Shown one piece after another: positions 5,780 to 13,623 of a stretch of 20,218 nt of DNA (positions are counted from its first letter, which is position 1; every line of letters begins with the position of its first letter). The translations under genes were made by a program, and so were the position numbers. The notes under the pieces are model-generated. The model was given only the letters and a program-made list of their open reading frames with translations, made no database searches and was not told where the DNA came from. Origin of the DNA: a virus; the IMG/VR virus record IMGVR_UViG_3300025280_000242, positions 1-20,218 of that record; one strand, 5' to 3'.

Positions 5780-8700
5780 TTAACGTGGGCGTTCTTCAAG
5801 CCGTGTTGAAGTTACGCGACCAGATGACGCCTGCACTACGCAAGGCTCAGGCCTCTCTGAAAACAACTGGCGCACGGATGACGGCATTCGGTTCGTCGAT
5901 GATGTCGGCTGGCAGTGCTATGACGATGGGTCTAACGTTACCTATTGTTGGCTTAGGCGCAGCAGCGGCCACTACGTTTGCCACTTTTGAAAAAGGTATG
6001 AACCGCGTCAAGGCGGTGACAGGCGCTACGGTTCCAGAATTTGCCGCGCTCACTGATCAAGCGAAAGACCTAGGCGCGACCACCAAATTTACGGCGAACG
6101 AAGCGGCAGATGCGATGGGGTTTCTCGGGATGGCAGGATTTAAAACTGCCGAGATTCTCGGAGCCATGCCGAATGTCTTAGAGCTGGCGGCTGCTGCAAT
6201 GTTAGATGTCGGGCAAGCCGCAGACATTACGTCGAACATTCTCACCGGCTACGGACAAACTACCGACGACCTTGCCCATACGAACAACGTTCTCGTGAAG
6301 GCATTCACGTCAGCGAATACCGATCTCACGCAGTTGGGTCAAGCCTTCAAGTATGCCGGTCCTGTGGCGAATAGTGCAGGCGTGGCGTTTGAATCCACAG
6401 CGGCGGCGCTAGCCTTACTTGGCAACGCAGGCATCCAGGGATCGATGGCGGGCACCTCACTTCGTGGCGCTTTGACACGGCTCATGAATCCCGCAGGAAA
6501 AGCCAGAACCTTGATCGAGTCCCTCGGGTTGAATGTCATGACCACCACGGGAGAAATGAAACCCTTCGAGGAAATCATTCGACAGCTTGAAGCCAGTGGT
6601 GCCACGACCGCACAGATGATGCAGATTTTCGGGCAACGCGCCGGGCCTGCGATGAGCGCCTTAGTGAGTCAAGGGTCTGAGGCCTTAAAAGAGATGACGG
6701 AAGAACTCACAAACGTCGGCGACATTGCCTCCGAGATTGCGGAAACGCAGATGGAAGGGTTAGCCGGTACATGGACGCTCTTCACCTCAGCACTAAGCGG
6801 AGCTTTAATTGAGATCGGAGAAGTCCTCTCGCCCTTTCTTACCAAGTTTCTTGAACTCGGGATCAAGATGTCAACTTGGATACGCGTGAAGTTAGTTCCC
6901 GCATTCCAAAACCTATCCCCGTGGTTACAGAAAACCATTTTAGGGTTTGCAGCAATCGTTGCAGGGACTGGTCCGCTCCTGGTTGCGTTGGGTGCTATCT
7001 CGATGGCGGTGGGTGGTCTCGCTACCGTGATCGGGGCGATATCACTTCCAGTTACGGCCACGGTATTAGCTATTGGAGGACTTATCACCGCGTTCGCCTT
7101 TTGGGGCGAAGAGATTTCTATTTTTCTTCGTGAATACATCGAGCCATGGATTGCGTCTATGGACAAGTTGAAAGCAATATTTACGGAGTTCACATTTGAA
7201 GAGGCAGAAGCGGCAGCCGAGGCTCGCAAGTTCCAACTAGAAATCGACAAGCTGCCGAAGGTACTGAACAAAGTAGAAAGAGCTGCCGCAGAAGCAGCCA
7301 AAGAAGTTGAAAAACTCGCACTGGCAGAAGAAGAAGCGGCGAATCGTGCCGAATATCTTTCCGGTACCAACACCGTCATGATGGAGGGGATTGAAGTACT
7401 CCAAGAGGCGACAGCCTTTACCGCTGGATTAACTCTCGAGATAGACCTCATGGCTCAACGGGCTGAGGCAGCTGCCGAGAAACAAAAACTACTCGACCTC
7501 GAAACGAAACGAGCGGCCCTGGCAGCCGATGCTCAGACAAAAGCCTTAGCTGACCAGATCGAACAGTGGAACACGGGTGGCATACCGGCTATGGAGCACG
7601 CCATCGCAGCCTATCGGAGCTGGGGAGGCACACTCGATCAACTAACCAAGCAAGAGTTGAGTGACTTCAACAAAACGGTAGAAGCTGGGATAGAAAGATT
7701 ACGGCTACAAGGGGAGGCGGTGCCGTTAGAGGAAAACCAGTTGTATATCGAATCACTCGACAAGATGAATAAGAAAGTCACCACGTTGACTGAAACTCTG
7801 GCACACCTTCCGAAACATTTTCCAGGCATTGAAGAGATGCCGTTGGTACCGTTAGAAAAGATGATGAAAGGCATCGGAGAAATTCACAATGAGGCACTGA
7901 ACGCGCCAAGTATTTTTTCGCAATGGGGCGACAGTGTTAAGGGCGGCTTCAAGAGTTTTTGGCAGGGCATAACCGGAGGCACGGGGAAGATTAGCGGGAT
8001 GTTCCAGCAGCTCGGCGCGGGTGTAATGCAGGGGTTTGGGCAGATTGTCGCAGGCGGTATGACGTCCTTAGTCAACAAGAGTGTCGAGATGGGTATGAAG
8101 GCGATCACGGGACTCTTCAAAAAGTCCACGGCACTTTCAGACAGGATGAAAGAACATAGCATCGCTGTAGAAGAGGCGACGGCGAAGCGTAAAGAACTCG
8201 AAGCCACCGAGGCGCAAGCCTTGATGGATCTCCAGAACAATTGGCGCGGCGCAGAAGAAGCAGCCGAGCGGTATAATATCGGACTCAAATCACTTGGCGA
8301 TACCTACCAGGCAGCGAAGTGGTCAGAAGAAACGCAACAGCTTGCCGACGACTGGGAACTCCTCGCGCTACACGGGAAGAACCTGAACACCATTGCCAAG
8401 AAAATGGCTCCGACCGTGCAAGAGATGATCGAGAAATACCAAGAAGCTGGTATTGCGATTCCGGACAACATGAAGACCCCTATTGAAAAGATGGTTGAGC
8501 TAGGTTTGTTGACGGATGCCGAAGGGAACGCCCTCACCGATATGTCCACCTTAGATTTCGCCACGCCCCTCGTCGAGCAGATGGGCGCGTTGGTCGAATC
8601 CGTTCAGTTGCTTGTCGATACAATGTCAGGGCAGTTGATGCCACAGATGAATGATGTAAACAATTTCAAATTTGACGACAAAACCATCCGAGTGAGTGCC

Positions 8701-8925
8701 GAGTATGACCGCATCGAAGGTGGTATGAATCTCCCAGGTGCACAAACGGGAACCGGTGGACAATACGTCGATTTTGGTTCTGGGACACCCGTCATGCTCC
8801 ACGGCAAAGAACGCATCATGACCGAGGCCGAAGGCGCATCTGATTCGGCGATTCTTGAGGGGATTAGACGAGACCTCAAAACGATGCCCATGATGATTCG
8901 TGATGCGATTATTCTAGCGGGTTAA
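5776..8925 (+). CDS. Tail tape measure protein
   Basis: A 1049-residue tape measure protein that sets tail length and is ejected during DNA delivery. Residues about 70-240 have the TP901-type tape measure core (FEKGMNRVKAVTGAT, AKDLGATTKFTANEAADAMG, and GQAFKYAGPVANSAG). A strongly hydrophobic region at about 385-445 contains two or three potential membrane-spanning segments, which in this family are thought to help channel formation in the host membrane. Residues about 470-600 and 780-850 are Ala/Glu/Lys-rich coiled coil. Near the C-terminus, at about 1001-1020, lies GSGTPVMLHGKERIMTEAEG, a segment often seen at the ends of tape measure proteins. At roughly 0.15 nm per residue, length would predict a tail near 150 nm (inference). 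Confidence 0.9.
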   Translation: MINVGVLQAVLKLRDQMTPALRKAQASLKTTGARMTAFGSSMMSAGSAMTMGLTLPIVGLGAAAATTFATFEKGMNRVKAVTGATVPEFAALTDQAKDLGATTKFTANEAADAMGFLGMAGFKTAEILGAMPNVLELAAAAMLDVGQAADITSNILTGYGQTTDDLAHTNNVLVKAFTSANTDLTQLGQAFKYAGPVANSAGVAFESTAAALALLGNAGIQGSMAGTSLRGALTRLMNPAGKARTLIESLGLNVMTTTGEMKPFEEIIRQLEASGATTAQMMQIFGQRAGPAMSALVSQGSEALKEMTEELTNVGDIASEIAETQMEGLAGTWTLFTSALSGALIEIGEVLSPFLTKFLELGIKMSTWIRVKLVPAFQNLSPWLQKTILGFAAIVAGTGPLLVALGAISMAVGGLATVIGAISLPVTATVLAIGGLITAFAFWGEEISIFLREYIEPWIASMDKLKAIFTEFTFEEAEAAAEARKFQLEIDKLPKVLNKVERAAAEAAKEVEKLALAEEEAANRAEYLSGTNTVMMEGIEVLQEATAFTAGLTLEIDLMAQRAEAAAEKQKLLDLETKRAALAADAQTKALADQIEQWNTGGIPAMEHAIAAYRSWGGTLDQLTKQELSDFNKTVEAGIERLRLQGEAVPLEENQLYIESLDKMNKKVTTLTETLAHLPKHFPGIEEMPLVPLEKMMKGIGEIHNEALNAPSIFSQWGDSVKGGFKSFWQGITGGTGKISGMFQQLGAGVMQGFGQIVAGGMTSLVNKSVEMGMKAITGLFKKSTALSDRMKEHSIAVEEATAKRKELEATEAQALMDLQNNWRGAEEAAERYNIGLKSLGDTYQAAKWSEETQQLADDWELLALHGKNLNTIAKKMAPTVQEMIEKYQEAGIAIPDNMKTPIEKMVELGLLTDAEGNALTDMSTLDFATPLVEQMGALVESVQLLVDTMSGQLMPQMNDVNNFKFDDKTIRVSAEYDRIEGGMNLPGAQTGTGGQYVDFGSGTPVMLHGKERIMTEAEGASDSAILEGIRRDLKTMPMMIRDAIILAG

Positions 8926-8926
8926 T

Positions 8927-10504
8927 ATGCCAGGAGTTGCCGCCGTTGCCGCCGTCGAGGTAGAGCTAGCCGGAGCTGGCAGCGGCTGGACAGCACTCAC
9001 TGCTGACGTCCGGATCGGGTTGCAGCCTGTCGAGGTGTCATATGGTATTCGGTCCTCGTCTCCTCTGGACCGTATCGCGACCACAGGCACGATGACCTGG
9101 GCGCTCAACAACTCCGCATCGAACAGTGGGACCGCTGCAGGATACTACAGCCCTGGACACACCAACGCCCGATCAGGATTTGATATCGGGATAGGTGTGC
9201 GGCTCAAGGTGACGTATGGTGGAACGAGCTACTATAAATTTCGTGGAACGCTCATCAGTGTCGATCCGACCGCAGGAAAAACACAACAAGCCGTGATCTG
9301 CCAAGCGGTCGACTGGATGGACGAAGCAGCACGTACCCGCATACGAGGGATCGGTATTCAAACCAATCAACGCAGCGATCAAATCATCGACACGATTGTG
9401 ACCTCTTCAGTCACGCGACAACCTGCGGCGAAGAGTCTTGCCACTGGACAAAGTACATTCGCCATTGCCCTAGATAATATGAAGGACACGCAGACGCCCG
9501 TGCTCCAGGCACTGAGTGATGTCACAACATCCGAGCTGGGCTATCTCTACGTAAAAGGCGACACCAGTACTGGCGGGGTCTTGCGTTTTGAAGACCGTCA
9601 TGCCCGTCCCAAATTCGGCGCAGCTGTAGGTAGCTTCGACGAGACCATGACAGCGCTAGATGTCCGCAGAGATAGAGCTGATGTGGCCAACCGTGTCTAC
9701 GTGATCGTGCACCCAAGGACGACGGCTGGATCTGCATCCACACTCTGGGAGCTTACGACCACAAATTCTGTGCCGAGCATTCCAGCCGGTGAGACGATTG
9801 AGATTACGGCACCCTTTCGGGAGGCCTCGATCAAAAGTTACCGCGTTGCGGGGACGAGCGTGGTAACACCTGTTAGCGGCACTGACTGGATAGCCAACAC
9901 GGCTGAGGATGGAACCGGCTCCGTGATTACCTCTGACGTCGCCGTTTCACTTTCCACGACAGCAGCCAACGCCGTGACATTTAACATCGTCAATAACGGA
10001 ACGGTGACCGCCTACCTCACGACCCTTCAAGTCCGTGGGACACAAGTCGCAGACATTTCCGAAACGGTGATGGCCGCCGCAGACAGCACCAGCCAAACCA
10101 CCTACGGAGAAGTCGATGTGCGGGTAGATATGAAGTACGAAAGCAGCACGGGAAGTTTCGCCTTCAACATCGCCGAATGGTTACTGGCCTCCATGAAAGA
10201 TCCGAGGTTTTTGATTAACCGTCTGAGCCTCATCGGGAACACCTCAGCCGCATTGATGGTCCAGGCTTTGGCGCGGGAACCTGGCGACAAGATTACACTC
10301 GCCGAGAGTTTTACGGGCATCTCGGAAACATTTGGCGCTGCCGCGTTCGGGTGGTTCATCAACGGAGTCGATCTGACCGTTGGACCAGCTTCGACGATTC
10401 ACGTTTCCTGGATATTAGCACCTGCCGATCAATCTTCTTTTTGGATACTTGATCAAGTCGGCGCAAGTGAACTCGGCCTTACAACTGTGCTAGGATTTGC
10501 CTAA
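8927..10504 (+). CDS. Tail tip / baseplate hub-like protein
   Basis: A 525-residue protein directly after the tape measure gene, where distal tail or hub proteins sit. The N-terminal quarter (residues about 25-120) has the beta-barrel pattern of a tail-tip ring protein, including VSYGIRSSSPLDRIATTGTM and KFRGTLISVDP. The middle part (about 130-250) has hub-like features such as RSDQIIDTIVTSS and DVTTSELGYLYVKGDTSTGG. The extreme C-terminus FWILDQVGASELGLTTVLGF is a short motif found at the end of many phage tail proteins. The start at 8927 lies two bases after the tape measure stop with only a weak GCGGG-like site, so it probably depends on coupled translation. No peptidase or glycosidase motif is evident. 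The precise role (Dit-like or hub-like) is uncertain. Confidence 0.62.
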   Translation: MPGVAAVAAVEVELAGAGSGWTALTADVRIGLQPVEVSYGIRSSSPLDRIATTGTMTWALNNSASNSGTAAGYYSPGHTNARSGFDIGIGVRLKVTYGGTSYYKFRGTLISVDPTAGKTQQAVICQAVDWMDEAARTRIRGIGIQTNQRSDQIIDTIVTSSVTRQPAAKSLATGQSTFAIALDNMKDTQTPVLQALSDVTTSELGYLYVKGDTSTGGVLRFEDRHARPKFGAAVGSFDETMTALDVRRDRADVANRVYVIVHPRTTAGSASTLWELTTTNSVPSIPAGETIEITAPFREASIKSYRVAGTSVVTPVSGTDWIANTAEDGTGSVITSDVAVSLSTTAANAVTFNIVNNGTVTAYLTTLQVRGTQVADISETVMAAADSTSQTTYGEVDVRVDMKYESSTGSFAFNIAEWLLASMKDPRFLINRLSLIGNTSAALMVQALAREPGDKITLAESFTGISETFGAAAFGWFINGVDLTVGPASTIHVSWILAPADQSSFWILDQVGASELGLTTVLGFA

Positions 10505-11229
10505 TGCTTAAACTTTCTGCGGCGTTGTTGAGTAGTAGTCTCGGGGCGTTGGCCCTGTTGGGAGTGATCACGATTCACTGTGGAGAAACAGACATCGTGC
10601 CTGATGCGCCGACGGTCGAACCTGTTCCTATCATTGTGCCGGTGCCTGAACTGGTCAGTCCCTTACACGAGGCCGAAGTGTCCCTGACGCCCACGCTGAC
10701 CACATCCTCCGTCGAGGTGGCTGGCGAAACCGTCACGCAGCGTATCGAAGTCAGTCTGAATGGCGATGTGGTCTTTCAAGACGTCATCGAGCAAGGGTCA
10801 CCGCTGATCGTCCCAGAGCTTGACTACGGCCAGATTTACGACTGGAGGTCTAAAGCTATGGCCGGAGGCCAAGAAAGCGCCTGGAGCGACTCCTGGACGT
10901 TCTTAACGCCTGTCTACGTGGTTGAGTTGTCCTCGCTCAGTGAGTTGTGTGCATTTGCGGCCTCTCTTCCTTTTAACGCCGAGCCATCAAACCCTGTGCC
11001 GTATCGGGATGCGATTATTGAAGGCTCAAACAATCCGCTGGTGGGACTGCATCACCGACCCAACGGCAAGATTTCTCATGACATCGTCGCGCTTAACATT
11101 CCCGCCCAGGGACAACCGCATCAGATTGCTGATGTGGTCGTCGCGTCCACTGGGCCAAATCCGTCGAGAGGGTGCATTGACCAAACGGCGACGATAGAAT
11201 CTGGCAGTACGTTTGTCGTAGTGAATTAG
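10504..11229 (+). CDS. Membrane-anchored Fn3-like tail-region protein
   Basis: A 241-residue protein of three parts. Residues 1-25 are a hydrophobic signal/anchor sequence (LSAALLSSSLGALALLGVIT) followed by IHCGE; the cysteine lacks a proper lipobox (His at -1), so lipidation is doubtful. Residues about 30-50 are a Pro/Val-rich spacer (PVPIIVPVPEL). Residues about 50-135 look like a fibronectin type III domain, with SPLHEAEVSLTPTLTTSS and YGQIYDWRSKAMAGGQESAW then SDSWTF. The C-terminal about 100 residues contain GLHHRPNGKISHDIVALNIP and IADVVVASTGPNPSRG, reminding me of a short module seen in other phage tail or lysis regions, function unknown to me. It overlaps the hub-like gene by one base. 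It could be a receptor-contacting protein or a host-envelope protein. Confidence 0.55.
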   Translation: MLKLSAALLSSSLGALALLGVITIHCGETDIVPDAPTVEPVPIIVPVPELVSPLHEAEVSLTPTLTTSSVEVAGETVTQRIEVSLNGDVVFQDVIEQGSPLIVPELDYGQIYDWRSKAMAGGQESAWSDSWTFLTPVYVVELSSLSELCAFAASLPFNAEPSNPVPYRDAIIEGSNNPLVGLHHRPNGKISHDIVALNIPAQGQPHQIADVVVASTGPNPSRGCIDQTATIESGSTFVVVN

Positions 11230-11242
11230 AAAGGATCTAGCG

Positions 11243-12100
11243 ATGGCATGGACAGACCCACGCACCTGGGCAAGCGGAGAGCTTGTCACAGCGGCGATCA
11301 TGAACTCCGCAGTTCGGGACAACCTAGACGCTGTTCAAGGCGCGGTGATTTCTAAGAGTGCAGGGTATACCATCGTCGCGGCAGACTTTGCGGGTGGGGT
11401 GGTCACGGTCAAGGTTGATACCACCGGCGGAAGTGACGTGACGATTGTGCTGCCAGCTGCCTCTGGCCTTGCGGGATATCGCGTAAATGTGGTTCTTGCT
11501 GACGCGACGTTTTCTGCGGGAAAATCAACTGGGATTGTAATTGTTGATGGTCATTCGTCCGAGCTCATAAACGGTCTTGCCAGTACAAAATTATTCCTCG
11601 AATTTGATCATGTATCAATGACGTGTGACGGTACCGGCTGGTACATCACAGAAGAACGATCTACGGTGGTGGCTTCCTACTATCCCGCTAGCGATACCTC
11701 CGCCAACGATAATACATGGACACAGATCGCACTAGACACGGTTTTAATCGACTCAGCCAACGCCTGTAGCTCCTCAAATTTTACCGTACCTGTGGGCTAT
11801 GCGGGGATCTATCAATTGAACTCAGTGATGCGGTTCCACTCCACAGCCTCCGGTGATACCTTTCATCTTAGTTATTACTTAAATGGCAGCCAAGGGACCG
11901 GCTGGGCCTCTAGTTATATCACCTGGCAAGAAGACGCTGGACGGCCTAGCGGATTTGCACAGACGCAAGTCCTTCTCGATGCGGGTGATGTGATCGCCTT
12001 GTATGGTAAGCCGGCCATCGCCGCCGCTTCTGTTGACATGGATGAAGGGCCGTTGTTATGTTGCTTTAATGCGCTCTTAGTCAAAAGGACGTACGCATGA
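11243..12100 (+). CDS. Receptor-binding tail fibre with C1q-like tip
   Basis: A 285-residue fibre-type protein. The N-terminus WTDPRTWASGELVTAAIMNS then AVRDNL is the widespread virion-attachment motif of phage tail proteins (WxxPRTWxxGExVTAAxxNxxxRDN). A middle beta region (about 45-140) contains VVTVKVDTTGGSDVTIVLPA. Residues about 145-285 resemble a C1q/TNF-type jelly roll: NTWTQIALDTVLID, FTVPVGYAGIYQLNS, then FHLSYYLNGS, and LLDAGDVIALYG near the end, a fold used for trimeric receptor-binding tips. It has an AAAGGA ribosome binding site at about 11230-11235. Its TGA overlaps the next start by four bases. Host specificity is probably determined here, but the ligand cannot be deduced. Confidence 0.72.
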   Translation: MAWTDPRTWASGELVTAAIMNSAVRDNLDAVQGAVISKSAGYTIVAADFAGGVVTVKVDTTGGSDVTIVLPAASGLAGYRVNVVLADATFSAGKSTGIVIVDGHSSELINGLASTKLFLEFDHVSMTCDGTGWYITEERSTVVASYYPASDTSANDNTWTQIALDTVLIDSANACSSSNFTVPVGYAGIYQLNSVMRFHSTASGDTFHLSYYLNGSQGTGWASSYITWQEDAGRPSGFAQTQVLLDAGDVIALYGKPAIAAASVDMDEGPLLCCFNALLVKRTYA

Positions 12101-12453
12101 GTTATAAGAATTGCATTGATCACATTATTGACGCACGTGGCTGTGATCCTCATTACCATGATCCGCATGATGATTCCTGTGTCTATGAACTCGAACAGGG
12201 GATCGACGGTCAGCCCTTTATCCGTGATTGGACGCCACCGGATGCCAGTTACGGCGACCAACCCACAGAGGCCGAAATCGCAGCCGTATCAGAAGCCGAC
12301 CAGACTACAGCGCAAGAGGCCTATAGAATTTATCACGCAACGACAGGCCTTACTGATAAGGATTATGCAATGGTGCAGGCGGTTGCTGCGGCCACGTCAG
12401 TAGATCCTGATGATCTCCTTGCGGATTATATCCAGAGGTTAGCGGATGCCTAG
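12097..12453 (+). CDS. Small acidic protein with N-terminal Cys/His cluster, unknown
   Basis: A 118-residue acidic protein. The first 28 residues contain C6, H9, C16, H19, H21, H24 and C28 (CIDHIIDARGCDPHYHDPHD then DSC), dense enough to suggest a metal site, although not a pattern I can name. Residues about 70-117 are helical (EADQTTAQEAYRIYHATTG, then DPDDLLADYIQRLADA). It starts with an ATGA overlap on the fibre gene and its end overlaps the following gene by eight bases. Position after the fibre would fit a fibre assembly chaperone or a small accessory virion protein; this is inference only. Confidence 0.6.
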   Translation: MSYKNCIDHIIDARGCDPHYHDPHDDSCVYELEQGIDGQPFIRDWTPPDASYGDQPTEAEIAAVSEADQTTAQEAYRIYHATTGLTDKDYAMVQAVAAATSVDPDDLLADYIQRLADA

Positions 12454-12697
12454 TAACGGCGACTGGGATCAATCGCAACGCCTCGTCATGGAAAGTTTAC
12501 GCGCTCACGGGAAGACGTTGCACCAGCTTAGAGATGACATTAGCCAATGTAAAATCTCCCTCGCTGTACTTCAAGATCGCGCCCAACAAGGCGAGCAAGC
12601 AGCCAAGTCGATCGCCGTGCGTTGGGGCACAACCTTCGGGGCGCTCGTGTCCACGCTCATCGCCACCCTATTCGCGATGTTTCGAGGTACACCATGA
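12446..12697 (+). CDS. XhlA/holin-like small membrane protein
   Basis: An 83-residue protein: residues about 10-55 form a charged amphipathic or coiled-coil helix (LVMESLRAHGKTLHQLRDDI, and AVLQDRAQQGEQAAKS), followed by one hydrophobic segment at about 60-78 (TTFGALVSTLIATLFAMF) and a very short tail. This helix-plus-C-terminal-anchor layout is that of XhlA-type proteins, which associate with the membrane and assist lysis alongside a holin. The start overlaps the preceding gene by eight bases and the stop forms an ATGA with the next start. It belongs to a cluster of five tiny genes before the strand switch. Confidence 0.6.
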   Translation: MPSNGDWDQSQRLVMESLRAHGKTLHQLRDDISQCKISLAVLQDRAQQGEQAAKSIAVRWGTTFGALVSTLIATLFAMFRGTP

Positions 12698-12879
12698 CAC
12701 GGCCAGATCATCCAATCTGGGGACTCGCTCGGATTGGGATTTTATGCATCACGTTGCTGGGCCTCCAGCTCATCACGGCCACGAGTTGGGACATGGCCTT
12801 AGACGGCGAAGCGGGAACCCTCGGAGGCGTGGGCGCGATGGCGGTGCTGCTTGAATTTATTAGGCAGAAAAAATCATGA
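12694..12879 (+). CDS. Holin-like two-segment membrane protein
   Basis: A 61-residue protein with a hydrophobic helix at about residues 12-30 (ARIGILCITLLGLQLITATS), a short polar turn (WDMALDGEAG), a second, weaker hydrophobic helix (TLGGVGAMAVLLEFI), and a charged end RQKKS. Small size, two membrane segments and a basic tail fit a class II-type holin. The start at 12694 is chosen because it overlaps the previous TGA as ATGA; an in-frame ATG at 12622 would run through the preceding gene. No endolysin follows, so the holin role is inferred from architecture alone. Confidence 0.58.
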   Translation: MTRPDHPIWGLARIGILCITLLGLQLITATSWDMALDGEAGTLGGVGAMAVLLEFIRQKKS

Positions 12880-13172
12880 AGTGGTTGACGTCGTGGGTCG
12901 TCGGTACAGCTACGGAAGACATTCTCAAAAATCGTCTCGGGGTGTCAGATACTCGGAAACGGAAACGAGTTATCAGAGAGGTAAAGCGAATGATCAAAAG
13001 TCCCAAGAAGGAACCCGTTGTTTATGGCGGAATGGTCGGCGTGGCGGTGGCCTTGTTTGCCGCCTTCGGCCTCGAACTAGAACCCACGGAATTAACGATC
13101 ACCATTACCACCGTGATTACTATCATGACTTTCATCCAACGCAAACTTGTCAGTCCAAAGGATGACCGATGA
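12876..13172 (+). CDS. Basic protein with two membrane segments, holin-like
   Basis: A 98-residue protein. Residues 1-45 are charged and basic (DTRKRKRVIREVKRMIKSPK), then two hydrophobic helices follow at about 47-68 (EPVVYGGMVGVAVALFAAFG) and 71-89 (ELTITITTVITIMTFI), ending in RKLVSPKDDR. The paired helices with a basic exterior resemble phage holin-type proteins and the small paired membrane proteins near lysis genes. The ATGA overlaps at both ends indicate coupled translation with its neighbours. It could alternatively be a superinfection-exclusion or membrane-remodelling protein; sequence alone does not distinguish these. Confidence 0.55.
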   Translation: MKWLTSWVVGTATEDILKNRLGVSDTRKRKRVIREVKRMIKSPKKEPVVYGGMVGVAVALFAAFGLELEPTELTITITTVITIMTFIQRKLVSPKDDR

Positions 13173-13438
13173 AGTGGATCAATGTCGGACTGAAACTCCT
13201 GCCGTATGTGCTCAGTTGTGTGCGTGCGGTCGAAACGTTCATCAAGGGAAAAGGGCGCGGCGTCGAGAAGGAAGATGCGGCGGTGGGTATGGTGCATGCC
13301 GTGCTTCAGACCGTGGAGGCGGGACTGGACCGTGACCTGCTGAACGATCAAGAGGTGAATATCGCCGTGCGTCAAGTCATGCGGGCACTCGTGGCGCTCG
13401 AAAACATTGTCGCGAAGAAACAACCAAAGGAGGAGTAA
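13169..13438 (+). CDS. Small helical protein of the lysis-region cluster, unknown
   Basis: An 89-residue, mostly helical protein starting MKWINVGLKLLPYVLSCVRA; the first 20 residues are moderately hydrophobic and could lie on or cross the membrane. The rest (KGKGRGVEKEDAAVGMVHAV, then AVRQVMRALVALENIVAKKQ) is amphipathic. It shares the ATGAAGTGG start context with the gene before it, which may reflect nothing more than the ATGA overlap. The stop overlaps the next ATG by one base (TAATG), and GGAGG just upstream of that stop serves the next gene. I recognise no functional motif. Confidence 0.55.
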   Translation: MKWINVGLKLLPYVLSCVRAVETFIKGKGRGVEKEDAAVGMVHAVLQTVEAGLDRDLLNDQEVNIAVRQVMRALVALENIVAKKQPKEE

Positions 13439-13623
13439 TGCCTAAAGGTGGAAAATCATACCGGTTCAAAAGTCAAGGCTACAACAGCCGACTCGATGAA
13501 AGTTTGGGCGCGAGACGTGGGAAAAAATCCCAAAGCTTTAAAGCACGCCGTGATGAATCGAAAGGCATGAGTAAAGCCAGAGGCGGTCGTGCGTATGGTG
13601 CCGTGCGAACAATGGACCGCTAG
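13438..13623 (+). CDS. Small strongly basic protein at the end of the late operon
   Basis: A 61-residue protein, very rich in Arg, Lys, Gly and Ser (MPKGGKSYRFKSQGYNSRLD; GARRGKKSQSFKARRDESKG). It would be disordered and nucleic-acid-binding or membrane-surface-binding in character. I have the impression that similar short proteins occur in other phage genomes, but no function is known to me. It has an AAAGGAGG ribosome binding site just before its TAATG overlap start. Its TAG lies inside CTAG at 13620-13623, the same tetramer that ends the opposing SNF2 gene, so it is the last gene of the rightward structural operon in this window. Confidence 0.6.
   Translation: MPKGGKSYRFKSQGYNSRLDESLGARRGKKSQSFKARRDESKGMSKARGGRAYGAVRTMDR

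Noticed and set aside
6669-7451. A 260-codon open frame on the minus strand opposite the tape measure gene
   Set aside because: It is Ser/Ala-rich, mirrors the codon pattern of the real gene, has no ribosome binding site or neighbouring leftward genes, and lies inside a gene with clear homology features.
10504-10590. Lipoprotein signal in the Fn3-like protein
   Set aside because: The residues before the cysteine are ITIH; a histidine at -1 does not fit the lipobox, so only a hydrophobic anchor or ordinary signal is claimed.
12534-13165. Overlapping alternative frames of 95-106 codons in the small-gene cluster
   Set aside because: They are Arg/Ser/His-rich, cross several real gene borders and lack start signals; the short ATGA-linked genes explain the region better.
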